Shown: positions 11,257 through 23,045 of the stretch, piece by piece
Layout of the letters: every line of letters starts with the position of its first letter
Numbering within the stretch: position 1 is the first letter of the stretch
Source: Plutella xylostella
Lineage: Eukaryota; Arthropoda; Insecta; Lepidoptera; Plutellidae
Reading direction: 5' to 3'
Assembly: GCF_932276165.1 (NCBI RefSeq)
Contig: NC_063997.1
Span: 6,892,001-6,956,000 of the forward strand
Length of the DNA: 64,000 nucleotides
Made by a program: the position numbers and the translations under genes
Notes under the pieces: generated by a model
What the model was told of the DNA's origin: nothing
What the model saw: the letters and a program-made list of their open reading frames with translations, nothing else
Database searches by the model: none

Positions 11257-11391
11257 AGGGGTCACACCTTATAACAAAAAACTAAGTTTCCGAGCTCTGC
11301 TGCGCAAGCCACGACTCTATCTCGTTGTATTAATCGTGCCGATTGCACGACAGCTCTCGTTCATCCATTTTCGTCAGTATAGAGTAACCCT
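11257..11391 (-). mobile_element. MITE, family MB, reverse orientation
   Basis: It reads GGGGTCACACCTTATAAC at the left and GTCAGTATAGAGTAACCC at the right, the reverse of the 4748 copy. The inner block GCTGCTGCGCAAGCCACGAC is the reverse complement of the conserved core. Confidence 0.7.
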
Positions 11392-11818
11392 TCAGGTTTC
11401 AAGTCAAATAGTTGGGGTAATGAAGTCGACAAGTGTAAGTAGGAGGTAGTGAGGTGAGACTAGAGACTTGGCGTTGGAATAACTAATGCAGATGAAATGA
11501 AACACAAAGGTAAGAAAATTGTGGACTTTGAAGTCTGTGATAACTGTAATTTTATTTAGTCTCTATTTAGTTTATTTATTCACACTTCTTCAAAATATAA
11601 TAGAATTCTAAGACATTTATCGGAATTTTGTTTACATAATTTGAGATGTGTTTTTCGCTTCCTGCCAATCGAGATGCATGTAAAAATGCATGGCCAAATA
11701 AAAATAATTTATAATTTCATTGGGACAAGCCACTTACATCTCAATTTAAATGCGTGAGGTTGAGAATACCCTGCCTGGCACATCTCCATTCGCTTGTTCT
11801 GCGCTCGCGACTCTCTGG

Positions 11819-12080
11819 GAGGTCACTCTAGCTTACAGAAAACAGGGTGCTGCTGCTGTCTATCCACTACTATATCTCATTGCGTTAAGGGTACCGTTGC
11901 ATGACAACTCTTGAAGGGCTAGTACGAGGCGCATTTAAGACATGGCAAGAGTTTTGCATCGAGCTCACTCACATCGCTCTGCCTCAAGAGCGATCGCGAC
12001 GGAGAACTCTTGTCACGTCTTAATAGCGCCCCGTGCTACAGGGCTTTTTCGTTATATTTTTTGTCAAGCTGGAGTAACCC
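11819..12080 (-). mobile_element. MITE family MB interrupted by MITE ME
   Basis: The outer ends, GAGGTCACTCTAGCTTAC and TTGTCAAGCTGGAGTAACCC, belong to family MB. Inner matches to that family continue on both sides of a second element inserted at 11915-12043. The nesting gives a relative age: MB is older than ME at this site. Confidence 0.6.
11915..12043 (+). mobile_element. MITE, family ME (nested)
   Basis: The inverted termini are AGGGCTAGTACGAGGCGC and GCGCCCCGTGCTACAGGG. Subterminal ACATGGCAAGAGTTTTGC and GAACTCTTGTCACGTCTTAA are also inverted. I recall this CTAGCACGGGGCGC type as common in Lepidoptera. The interior is a loose palindrome rich in GAGCG words. Confidence 0.7.
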
Positions 12081-12260
12081 ACCGGCTTCTAGACAAACTT
12101 TAGAGGCGATCCCGGATCAGGAACGGAACTTTGATTTTACATTGAAATAGTTACGGCAGGAATTTGCAACAGAACAAGGAGGCTACGAACTGCGGAGCCG
12201 CCACCTGTACGACTGAATTACACCTACACAAGTATACATGGTAGAGTTTCTTCAGTCAGA

Positions 12261-12374
12261 AGGGCTAGCACGGGAAGCAGCAAGGCGCGCTTCAAGAAGT
12301 GCCAAAAAAATTGTAACGCGCGGCCACGAGAGCGAGATAAATTTTGTCACGTTTTCACGTGCGCCCCGTGCTAG
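12261..12374 (+). mobile_element. MITE, family ME, diverged
   Basis: It starts AGGGCTAGCACGGG and ends GTGCGCCCCGTGCTAG, the same termini as the nested copy 0.3 kb to the left. The middle keeps TTTTGTCACGTTTTCACG. Confidence 0.65.
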
Positions 12375-12846
12375 GATAGCAGGTCAAGTTCCCGACATAC
12401 TTAGTAATTTTCTTACTACTTTCACTACCACATATTTTATTACGTGGGTACTTATTGAAACACAATAAAATATTGGGTAGATTTAATGCTACCTATCTGA
12501 TCGCGCTATAGTTTAGTTTTTACATAGGTGCTGACAAAGGTGGATCCAGCTTAGTGTTTTAATTATACCTGTTATTGTCTCGTCCTCGATAATGAACTAT
12601 TTCACTAAGGTAGTATATTTCCCGGTTACATGATGGCGTCACACGCCCGTAACAGCAGACTGACAAAACTTAAATGGAGAAACAAAAAAAGCAACTTTCC
12701 ATTCGTAAATATTAGCATTTTTCTTAGTCCGTATTTTTTTAATTTACTGAATTTTATTCGTGTAAGTACCTACTTATGTATAAATGTAATCATGATTCGT
12801 TTTTTGGGAAGTCACGCAAATTAAATTAGCGGTGAGCGGTGCGGCC

Positions 12847-13010
12847 TCATTTTATTAGTTTCTCAATTTCGTCATAGACTTCAGTATTTAATTTCCTTGG
12901 AGCTTCCATTATTGGGCAATACCAAGATTGCGGAAGTTTCGGAGAGCCGTGAGGCGAAACTTGAACTCGACGCTGTGTGAGGTCAATTTCATATATTATT
13001 CTGACGTAGG
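12847..13010 (-). other. Possible terminal exon, unrecognised protein
   Basis: Read on the reverse strand, the frame is open for more than 54 codons and ends at TGA (12847-12849). It includes SPKLPQSWYCPIMEAPRKLN followed by TEVYDEIEKLIK, which has the composition of a real soluble protein. A possible 3' splice site (ending GTCAG) abuts its start at 13011. AATAAA lies about 90 bases beyond the stop (12753-12758 on the plus strand reads TTTATT). These features fit the last exon of a minus-strand gene, but no upstream exon was found and I do not recognise the protein. It could also be transposon-derived. Confidence 0.3.
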
Positions 13011-13114
13011 TATTAAATGAAATGGTTAAATTTATAGCAAATTACTACAATTATGTGGTTTGTAGGGGCTATTCATATAGGTGAAGTAATTTTGTTGGGT
13101 AGTTTTAAAAGGGT

Positions 13115-13165
13115 AGATGATCGAATGATTTTGTAGTTAGTGACCCTGACTGCAATGCCGAACAA
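13115..13165 (+). repeat. SINE family A head fragment
   Basis: TAGTTAGTGACCCTGACTGC followed by AATGCCGAA matches the tRNA-like head of family A. The B box is lost. Confidence 0.5.
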
Positions 13166-13769
13166 CCCATCTGACTGATGAGATCGAAGTGTTTTGGTGT
13201 GGTTGTGTAAAAACATTAGTATGCATTTGACAATGATCGAGGGACTTTTCCTTTTAAAATGTTTTAATTATTCTACGGACGACAAAAAATATTGTTAGAA
13301 GGTAGCTTTGAAATATCTCCCTTTTTAACTGAAATAATAACTTAATTGTACACAAAACAACAAAGACGACAAAATCACGAAACAATTACCTTCAACAAAG
13401 TTATTTACAAAGAAAACTTTTACTAACGATAACGGCCTTTGTAGAAATAATTCTTATTTTAAGTTTCGGACTCCAAATTTTCGAGTTGAAAATTCTGACA
13501 CTTCTATTCAAATGATGTAATTTGAATTGCTAATTAATTATTGACACCCCAAGTAAATATTTATGAAGCTCTCAATTACAATTTGCAACCGTTTGACGGA
13601 TATCTGTGACCGAGTTCAGTTACAGACACTTCCTAAACTAAGTGATCTTATTATTAACTTCATTAAATATTTATGTTGATGTTTCTTAACCCTTCACTTT
13701 AAATGCGATATTCAAAACTTTGACACAGTTAAAAGCAAAGTGAGAAAAAATTGTACTTGATATTACTCT
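13166..13769. other. No gene seen
   Basis: AT-rich DNA without a recognisable element. Confidence 0.35.
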
Positions 13770-13824
13770 AAAAAAGATCCCGACGAATTGAGAACCTCCT
13801 CCTTTTTTTGAAGTCGGTTAAAAA
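13770..13824 (+). repeat. Isolated terminal fragment of fold-back element FB1
   Basis: About 55 bases, including GATCCCGACGAATTGAGAAC and TTTGAAGTCGGTTAAAAAT, are identical to the inner end of the left arm of FB1 (43797-43850). The match stops abruptly at the left. Confidence 0.7.
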
Positions 13825-16188
13825 TGCAATTCAATTCAAATTTTTTTTTCGAAACGTTGAAATTCAACAAACTTTGTCAAACAACAAAAGTTGCTCAGAC
13901 TACCTACTCTGAGTCACCCATCACCCATCATCGGCTTACTATTATTACACCCTATTTTAAGCAATCTGTCTGTATACTGACAAATGAAAGAACTGGTTTT
14001 AAATTACGTTTCTTATTTAATGTAGGCATTTTTACCTCCACTGAATTTAAGTGTTTTAATTGCTTTAAGAATAAAAAATATAGCATACAATATATTAAGA
14101 ACAGCATGTTAAACCTCCAAAAGTTTCATAAATCAAATACATTTTACGGGCATATCTCCGTATCATTTAGCAACAAAGCTTCGAGGTTTTGTAGAATTAT
14201 GAAGAGGAAAAAGCAATTTAGGCGAATCTTAACATTCCCCATGTGAGTTTTCAAGGAGCTTAAATTATGTGGAACCGTTGAATATAAAGACGAGTGTACG
14301 AGCGAGGAATTCAATGATATCGTTATAAAATGGGTGAGGGCTGTTAACAGGAGATAATAACCTATTAGGGAAATTTTCCTGAAATACCCCCTCCCCCCTC
14401 CTTACCTGAGGCGATAGAGCTAATTAAGTATGTGCGGGTCGGGTTTTTTGAGTAGGAGTCTCAGGAGTGAGAGGTAGGTTGTTTAGTAATTTGGTGAGGA
14501 TAAATAGATATAACGAGGAACTAAGACTAGTATGGTAATGAATTTAATTATCAACCTATAACGTATTTTAATATTAAAAGGAATATTAACAACAACAAGA
14601 CGGGACAAAAACTCCTTACATTAGTACAAGGCGTGATTGTTAATATATGTAAAATCTGTAGATTTTATAGGATGCCAGCGTGTGAAATGAAGTAGCTTCC
14701 GAACTCCTACACACGAGTATTAACATGACTTCGTGAGCGTGAACTTTGATGAGAGCAAATTTAAATTTCAAATCATTACGAATAAATTTGGAAGGCTAGC
14801 GCCCACGCTTTAATACTTCTTTTGGCACGTTTTTAAGTCTACTTAGAGTTAGTTACCACAGGTGTCTAGGATTGCATTTTTAATATAGCTTACTATTTAA
14901 AAACTTATTATCATTTTAGTGGCCCATGTTATTAATGCCAGTCCAAAACAATTTAGGACACATTCTAAGAAAATTATAATAATCTTATGTATAGCGACTC
15001 CTATTTTTTTTGACACACCCTAGCATTTTTTACATAATTAAATTAGCTTTCTAGAACGTAACTTACTAAAATTGTGACATGTCTGCGAATTTGAGAAAAT
15101 CAGTATAATCGTTAATAATTGTTGCTCATTACTTCATTATTTATCGGATGTTTAACTGCTGTGAGGTTATAGCAAAAGTGATTTATCTTACTATTGATTA
15201 AGAAACACTCGAGCACTCTAAGAAAAGCATAATCGATACTTTTTTTTTTAAAGAAACTGAGCTTAATCGAGTGGCATTTCGCAGACTGTACTCGCGTTAT
15301 TGGAAAACAATTAGGATTTTATTTCTGTGAATTCGAAAATTTTACTACCCAAAGGCTTACTGGAGTTTATGGTTCGGCTAAATATTAAGAAATGTTCTCC
15401 TGCGTCAGTAAAATAAGCAAAAGTTGTAATAAGAACATAATTCCTACGGTAAATATTATTAAAAAAAAACTGTTTAGCATGGGAAACTCTCATTTTCAAG
15501 GTTTTATGTAATGAATACGTATATTTTTATGGAAGAAAGGTGTGTATTTTATTTGAAACACCTGAAAATCTAATCCCTATATTACCATATTTAAAGTATT
15601 ACCAAGTCATTAAAACACGTTTCATTATCACACAAGAACAAAATTTACATATTTACATAATGTACAATATTGTACATACATAAATTAGTTGAGCGGTGCA
15701 TACTTTTGATTTTGCGCACGTCTGACATTAACTTAGTATTTGCTGGAGGCATTTCAGACACTTGATTATATTAATTTGATTGAAGTTAGGTGGGTAATTG
15801 GTAAACCTAGAAAACCACACAGCATGTAGGTACTTTCACTATTTTTTAAGCTAAGCGTTCATGCACCTTTAAGTATCGTAATCGTACGTATCGCATCAAA
15901 CGGATTATCATAAATGTATGAAAAAACGGATGACATGGACGCACAACTTGTGTAAATTTCTATACAAAGAATACCGAATTCCATGCGTCCGTTGCGCTCG
16001 ATGCCATAAGATGCTTGTGCTTACCTTTAAAAGGCTATTTCATAATAAGTGGGCATTTAAATTATGTGAGCTACCTGGTTGTGTGTAGCCAGCCAGCCAT
16101 TACTACAATAGGTAGCATTTGTATATTAAAAAACTACTTCCTGTGCACTTCCCTACATAAGTAATAGTAACACTAATGCCAAAAAGTA
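13825..16188. other. No gene seen; about 2.4 kb
   Basis: A 140-codon frame at 13824-14246 has no recognisable motif and is rich in Phe, Lys, Asn and Ser as expected from AT-rich chance sequence. Around 15930-16000 the words ATGGACGCAC and CATGCGTCC are inverted and may mark a decayed DNA element. Confidence 0.35.
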
Positions 16189-16229
16189 TACACAGACACA
16201 CACACACGCACGTACACGCACGCACATAC
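16189..16229. repeat. (CA)n-rich microsatellite
   Basis: An imperfect run of CA, with CGCA and CGTA interruptions. Confidence 0.8.
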
Positions 16230-16472
16230 TACACGACTTCAAACAGAATGGAACAGCTATGGCCGTCTTTTTCACACATTTAAGTAAATTAAGGCACAGC
16301 ACAACACGTCCTTTGTGTAACAAATTGAATCAGAAGACGAAGAGGTAGGTCTAATAAATTAAATGTTAAGTGCTCGGAACGGCATGTTCCAGAGTTCTGG
16401 AGAGAAGAGCAGCTACTGGTAGTGGATATCGTATTCTACATGGTGTTGAAATAGGTATAGCAAGCCGAAGGA

Positions 16473-16709
16473 GGGTGCGAAAAGGGAACTTATAGATACT
16501 AAGCCGAAAGCTAGAGAGTCAGGATGTCATTATGAACAATATACGACTTTTGACCCTTGACGAAAACTGTGCTCCTCAGGAAAAAAAGTCAAGTGACCAA
16601 CAAAGTGGTAGACCAAAAGTTAACAGAACGAGCTAATTCACCCGTTTCAGGCTAAGTATAAGCACAGAATAATAACTAGGTATAAGTATAAGTACCCTTT
16701 TTGCAACAC
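16473..16709 (+). mobile_element. Degenerate MITE, family MA
   Basis: GGGTGCGAAAAGGG with TACTAAGCCGAAA at the left, GTCAAGTGACCAACAAAGT in the middle and CCCTTTTTGCAACAC at the right line up with the 32840 copy. It is clearly older than that copy. Confidence 0.55.
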
Positions 16710-18454
16710 GATACACAATATACCTGATAGTCTATTTTTTTTTTGGTGAAATAAGCAGTAGAGGTAGTTATGTATAGTGAAAACGTATCTCTCATTTTCA
16801 GTGCTCTACGATTCTAAGTGCCGCCGCGCTGTAAAAGCCCGTCCCTTACTTACGTTACTCTTTGTGTAGATAATTTCATATAGCTAATTACAAGGGTTCT
16901 GTTAAATCTGATTGGATTGATGACTCACTCGAGTGCGGCCCGCTCGTGTGCGATCGATCGCGACTGTCGAACTCCGGAACTTTCGAGTTACAACCTGAAT
17001 ATTATTATGTTGGTAGCAAAATTGGCTTATACTGATACAGAGCGTTGCAAAGGTTAGAAATTTACTTTACTAAATCTAAATATTCAAATTCTGTTTCCGC
17101 ATTGGACATAGGTCATTGTAACATAGGTAATTGTAACATAGGTCAGGAAAATCGTAAGTTTAGTAGGCCTTAACAAAATAATGAATTGTTAATACTGATA
17201 ACCCCGTGTTCATAGAATTTACAAACCCTCTAAGTTCTACGAATACGGGGATAAAACACAAATTTTACACGTGTCATAAAATATGCGTAAATAAAACTTT
17301 ATTTATCGGGAAATTGGCGAATAAATTATTCGGTCTCATAAACTTTGGGAAAGTTGAGGTAGCGAAGAGTATGCCCGAACAAAAGTTCTGTTACTTCATG
17401 ATCATGTTCGCGGGATAGATAAAAAATAAATATCTACCTTACAAGGAGTTCATAATTACTGAAAGGTCCAGACAGTTTACTGGACGGAAAATATGATGTT
17501 ATAATTTTTCATCATAACTAAGGTATACCTATGTACTACCTACTACTATATTACTACATTAAACATGTCAATAAAATACCTACCTGATCGCAATAACCTT
17601 GAATAGTGCCTACAATGGAAATACGTGGGTGCAAATTAGCGAATAGCAAATCGTTACACGATTTCATTAATAGGTGTAACAAAATTGCACCCTATATGGG
17701 TAATAACAAAATACCAGTGCTAGTGCTGTAATCACCAAGACGAATAAAGATGAACACTTACCTAAGTAGGCAACATAATTATAGCTATGTAAGATATTGA
17801 AAATGAAAATCTTTACACATCTCTTCGGTCTTTGAAAAATTCCATATCCTTCCCTCACCTATTATATTTAGATGTTTCTTAACATTATTTACTCTTCAAA
17901 TATTTAAATTGTTTATAAAGTAGGATTGTACTCCTGGAGAGTTTAAGGTGTAACTCGAAGTTAGGCCGAGATAGCGCCATAATTCTATTTATTTAAGACT
18001 CAACTTTTGCAACTATGAAAATTGTCCTCGGAATTGAGTTTCCGCGCGTCGCCTGTAAAAACGGTAGCAGCCTTATTACGATGGTAGAACTCTAGTCTTC
18101 GAGTTTTAGCTGAAAGAAATCTTTAAACTTTGTTTTACTACTTATCCGGTGTACAGCGTAGAACTCGAGAAGCGTCACCGTTTTACGATTAGCATTACGC
18201 CCGACACGGTAAAGCGTTAAATTTATAAAATGTCGCCGATTATACCACAAAAGACCTCCGCGTGAGCAAACTTTTCCCTTTATCCTAGGGATGTGCTGAG
18301 GGGGAATCACCTTATTTATTCAAGGCAAGCTATCGACTCTCGGGTAACGGTGCGAAGACAACGTCTCTTCCTTATTACGAATAGCTATTTTGTATTTATA
18401 CGATCCGGCGACATGACCCCCGCGGGAACAGTCGGCAAACAGCAGCCGAGCTGG
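16710..18454. other. No gene seen; about 1.7 kb
   Basis: A GC-richer patch lies at 16920-16985 (containing GTGCGATCGATCGCGAC). No coding frame with recognisable motifs is present. Confidence 0.35.
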
Positions 18455-18587
18455 AGGGTTACTCTATACTGACAAAAAACGAACAACCGAACTGTGTTGA
18501 AATCGTCACGTTTAATGCAAAGTAGAGTCGTGGCTCGCGCAGCAGCGCTCCCAAACTTCGTTTTTTGGCCACGTAGAGTGACCCCCC
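18455..18587 (+). mobile_element. MITE, family MB
   Basis: It starts GAGGGTTACTCTATACTGAC, keeps GGCTCGCGCAGCAGCGCTC and ends GTAGAGTGACCCCC. CTGGAG occurs on both sides and is a candidate target-site duplication. Confidence 0.75.
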
Positions 18588-19418
18588 TGGAGCCACCCGC
18601 GTAATGTGCCGCCGCACGTGCCTCGAAGTTTTCATTTAGAGCTTAGGTTTAGTTGCATGTAGTTAGTGTTAAACAATGTTTCGAGAACCCAGTCCTCTGG
18701 AAACTCTGTAAATGAGAACTTTCATACCTCCAGCGCACAGTCTTATATGCTTATCTAAACACGTAGAATTAGAGTCTTTATAACGCAATTCCAAGTTAAA
18801 TTGCGACGCTAACTAATGCTGGACCAACTATTAACTCTGCAGGGTATAGTAGTAGCTCTTTCCTGCTTTAGGATAACTTTATTTTGATGGATAACGTAAA
18901 ATAACATAAACTAGAAAAATATAAGACCTTCCAAACAATGTCTGTATGTAAGGGTGCTGGCATCACTCACATATTGCAAAGATAAAGTAACAAAGAGCTA
19001 GTTTTTCCGTTAGTTCACTCGTTAATCCCGTTCTTTGAGAATCGGAAGCGATGCGTTGCGAGCGTCCTCTAGTGGCATCGTTCAGATCTGACGGGGTGGG
19101 TGTGTGAGTTAACTCTGCCTCCGTTAGAATATTACTTTCGAAGAACCTTTGAATATTTGAACTACTTTCTGTTGAAGAAGCGAGTCGTGTTACGTTAATA
19201 CTAATAATAACATTTAATTACACAGCCCATACTGCCTATCCTTATGCGGAAACAAATCACTACTAACGAGTTATAATAATATTGCAAAATAATAGCTTTG
19301 TATACTAGGCTTACCCATAAGCCAAAACACTTACACACATGTGTATATGTGAACACAAAAAATATAGGTATGTTTTATTAAAAATGTTCAATGATTTTTA
19401 TTTATTTTATTTATTTTT
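18588..19418. other. No gene seen
   Basis: A GC-richer patch at about 19020-19130 gives no clear reading frame. Confidence 0.35.
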
Positions 19419-19500
19419 ATTTAATACTTTATTGCACAAATATGAGAAATAAGTGTACAAAAGGTGGACTTAATGCTAAAAGATTTTCTGACCAATAATT
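19419..19500 (-). repeat. LINE 3'-end fragment, family LT
   Basis: ACTTTATTGCACAAATATGA followed by GTGTACAAAAGGTGGACTTA matches five other tail fragments in the window. All are in this reverse orientation. Confidence 0.55.
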
Positions 19501-20857
19501 CTTATACTCGTATTTGTTTGTGTTTTTGCCATTTCCGCGGATATACGTCGGACATCCGTTTCCGCCTCCTATGCCGGTTCCGGTGAAATACTCCAGTTAC
19601 AAATCCCATCTTTTTTGAAACTCCAGCGGCTATTCCTCTTCAAACATGCACAGAGAAGCAAAGAGTTTATTCTCGTTAATCCAATAACAAAACTTTACAT
19701 CTGTGAAAGTTACACACGTCCTTTGAAAACACAACTCTTTAGTTTAGTCCACTTATGTATTCAAAACTACGAACTAAGTAATGCCCGTTTTAGTTTTTCT
19801 TTCCCTTTGAAAAAAAGAGTTTATTTGGGCTAACAAACTAAGCGTAGCATAGGCCTCTTTACCTTTCGTAGGAATAGTAAGGATAAAAACTGAACTTACA
19901 CTAATAAGTTTATACATGTATGTATGAAAAGCATATATAGTATAGTAGATAGACTACCTAATTAAAAATAAAAGGTGTAAATATTTTTGGTGTCGTATTT
20001 TTAATCGTTTACCTCCATTTATATTCTAGGCACCGGGTGGTTGTTCCTAGTATGGTTTTACAAGACCATAAACCTCGACGAATTTAATACCAAGCTCAGC
20101 ACGTAACTACTAAACTTGTAACCTAGAATAACACTGGTGCACAAAATATCCCACCATATAAATTCTACTTCTAACACACTGTCTTTCAAAATTAACACTT
20201 TTAGGTATTTAAAATATTAAATTTATATTTTCTATGTTATTATAAGTGGTCAAAAACGTTCAACTACTGCTGCTTTTCCGGTCATACTGGGTTCTTTTCC
20301 GGGCCCCTATACTTAACCTTATACCTAAGGTAGGTACCTACGTATTACATATTGCTATGTACTTATCAAAAAATCTAGGCCATTATTTCTTCCATACACT
20401 AGCTGTAGCGTTGACACTACACGCACACTCATGCACAAGATAGCATTCACCCTGTCAAGCATAACAATCTGTGATGTACCTACGTAATAAGGGGTCCGAT
20501 CCTTCGGCCAGTACGGCCTTTGTTCATGGGATGATATACGAGAAATACGTCTAACATCATAGGCGTTTTCCGTTCAATTCCTCGTAAATAATTCAATGGC
20601 GTCACGGTGAAATGGTAGCTTGATATCGTCGCTGCAGGTTCATATTTTACGGGTAGTGCACCACTGCCACGGCACAGGCCGGGAAGTGCAGTAGTGCTGG
20701 CGCAGTTTATCTATTTGAATCTGTGGACATCCTGAAATTCGAAACATTATTATAGTTACAAAGTATTACGTATTTCGATAATAACGCGATCATTTTAGTG
20801 CACATACTCTAAATTTTTTACTATTAAAATTGTATTTTTGTAAGTTTACCGTATCTA
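19501..20857. other. No gene seen; about 1.4 kb
   Basis: Contains the perfect 12-bp palindrome GTAGGTACCTAC near 20331, and a less AT-rich patch at 20600-20710 with no convincing frame. Confidence 0.35.
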
Positions 20858-21361
20858 CAGGGTGTTGCAAAAAGGGTATACTAAGCCGAAACCTACATGT
20901 GCAGCATGGTATATCTAAGCCTGAAACTGAAATCAGAATTTGCAAATTCGCGAAAAAAATAATTAATTTTCCATAGTAAAAAGTCACGTGACCAACAAAG
21001 TTTCTATGGAAAATGAATTTTTTTTTTCGCGAATTTTAAATTCTGATTTCAGTTTCGGTTTACCGTTATACAAATATTATTATATTAAGTATTTACAAAC
21101 TACCTACTATATATTTTAATAAATTAAATAAGTAGGCCATAGGGCACTACCTACCTTAATAGGTAAAAAATATTTTCTAGGTCACCGCCGTCGTTTGGCA
21201 AGGTTCCCAAGAGGCTGGCCGCATTGCCCCGCTGAATGGCGAGGCTTATCCTTTGTCCAAGGTATGTGCCAGCCCTTTGGTCGCCGGAGGCGTCGATGAG
21301 CCGTGTCGCAATTTCCTTGTATATAAGTTTTGGTTTTGTATACCAATTTTGCAACACCCTG
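20858..21361 (+). mobile_element. MITE family MA with internal extra segment
   Basis: The ends are CAGGGTGTTGCAAAAAGGGT and ATTTTGCAACACCCTG, with TA on both sides (20856-20857 and 21362-21363). The left 200 bp form the same palindrome as the 32840 copy, including GTCACGTGACC at 20983. The right arm breaks off near 21062, and about 270 bp of other sequence precedes the right end. That extra segment holds a 68-codon reverse-strand frame. Confidence 0.7.
21151..21357 (-). pseudogene. Unrecognised coding-like segment inside MITE MA
   Basis: The reverse-strand frame runs from the terminal inverted repeat inward. It includes EIATRLIDASGDQRAG, then LGQRISLAIQRGNAASLLG and a DLENIF stretch, a balanced composition unlike the AT-rich chance frames nearby. 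It looks like the tail of a captured or transposon-encoded protein. I do not recognise the family. Confidence 0.35.
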
Positions 21362-21363
21362 TA

Positions 21364-22047
21364 TTTAAGTCTGTAGACACTTTGAACTCCGAAACATTAT
21401 TATACTTCAGTATTTCGATGTAATACAGTTTTTGATCAAGTTATTGATTATAAACTCTATAAAATTGTGGTCATTCGCCAAATTCTTTGTAAGTACATTT
21501 ATATTCTTAGAAAACCATTAAGTATCTACTAGAAACATTGAGTGAGATTAGAGATATTAAGAATAGACGGTATAAATTTGCACACCAGTTTTATAACGAA
21601 TCGTACATATTTAATTTAACATGCACATACTGTACCTCCTTAACACTTCACCAGTGACGTTATTAATGTGGGCGAGAACAACGGGACACCGGCCTTGACT
21701 GTCGCCGCGCCTGTGTTGCCAGCGTATGGAAATCGCACTCGGGTTGCCATTCACACGCTTTTATCAACAGCCGGCAATACCGATCGATACATTGTGTACG
21801 TATTACTGTTACTGTACCTACATTAGAGTAAGAGTAAGGCTGCGTGTCGAGTGTTGGAGTAAGCGATAGCTATCGCTTGTTTTTACCCCTAGTTGTAGTG
21901 CTTATTTACAACGGTTGGATTGATTTGAATGTTTCATAAAAAATGTATCATGACTATGTTTACGCCTCCTCGAGTGACGCATTTTGACAACAAAACCAAA
22001 AACTTAGAGACTGAAATTAGAAAAAGAGCTTTCACCATTCCGATGTA
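21364..22047. other. No gene seen
   Basis: A GC-richer patch at 21660-21780 has no supportable frame. Confidence 0.35.
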
Positions 22048-22398
22048 TAGTGCCACAATCTTATCTGTTCCGGTGACGGCCTCGCTGTGATCGAATCCAG
22101 TGATGCCATCGATTAAATTTTGCCGTGGTTTAAACGACAATGCATTTCTGCTAGGTATTACCTATTTTTATAATTAGGTACATTCATAAATATAGATAAA
22201 TCAAAATATAGGGTCGATAGTAAATGAAAGAGGATATAATATATCAAACGACATTTGTTGTAAGTATAAAAAATTTGTCCACGGCGAACAGATACAAAAT
22301 TAGTTCTGATTATGTTCTGATATAAGACATTAAATCTAGATTTTACAATGATATAGGTAATATTATTATCTGTGTGTCGCGGGAATAACGAGATAGAA

Positions 22399-22848
22399 TA
22401 AAGTCAAAGTCAAAAGTCAAAATTTTTTATTCATCGTACAAATATAAAATTTTCTGATGAACGTCAATTTTTACAAATTACTCTCCGTTCGGATAAGGGG
22501 GGGCTCTTTCTGTCTAAGGAGAAGAACGGAGGCAAGAAACTCCTGAGCCATCTTTTCAAAAAAAGACTTAAAATTCGTTGGTATACAATACATATAAGCT
22601 TAATTATTATTATTATAATAATATGAGCAGAGCTAACTACTTATCACAGCCATGCATTAACGTCCTCTAAGTAATCATCAATTCTATAATAAGCTTTTTT
22701 ACTGAGTTTCTCTTTAATGTAACACTTAAACTTATTCTCTGGCATTTGAGCAACTTCTGCTGGAAGCTTATTATAAAATCTAATACAGTACCCTAAAAAC
22801 GATTTATTAACTTTCGCCAGACGCATCGCTGGAAAAGCCAGCTTATGC
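22399..22848 (-). mobile_element. 5'-truncated CR1/Jockey-like LINE, 3' end
   Basis: The reverse strand encodes the last part of a LINE reverse transcriptase: KHKLAFPAMRLAKVNKSFLG, then IRFYNKLPAEV, then FKCYIKEKLSKKAYYRIDDY and a stop. This is the usual C-terminal signature of CR1/Jockey-group elements (a short LP motif, then FK..(I/L)K..L....YY). The 3' untranslated region ends in short GACTTT repeats (plus-strand GTCAAAGTCAAAAGTC near 22402-22420), another trait of this group. The catalytic domain is missing. Confidence 0.75.
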
Positions 22849-22907
22849 TTGAATAGAATAGAATACTACTTAAAAAAAAAACTATTTAGTAAGTACTTAA
22901 TTATTAT

Positions 22908-23045
22908 TTATTTATTTATGAACACTTTATTTTATATTTTCTAAAGTAACAAGAAACAAGAGCATACAATTAAAATAAATTCAGACAATGTACAAAGGCT
23001 AATCGCCAAAAATCCAATTCTTCCAGCCAACCCTTGATACTCGTA
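22908..23045 (-). repeat. LINE 3'-end fragment, family LT
   Basis: GAACACTTTATTTTATATTT, then ACAATGTACAAAGGCTAATC and CTTCCAGCCAACCC, align with the other LT fragments in the same orientation. Confidence 0.55.

Noticed and set aside
13824..14246. 140-codon open frame
   Set aside because: Its composition is what AT-rich DNA gives by chance. It starts inside a repeat fragment and shows no motif.
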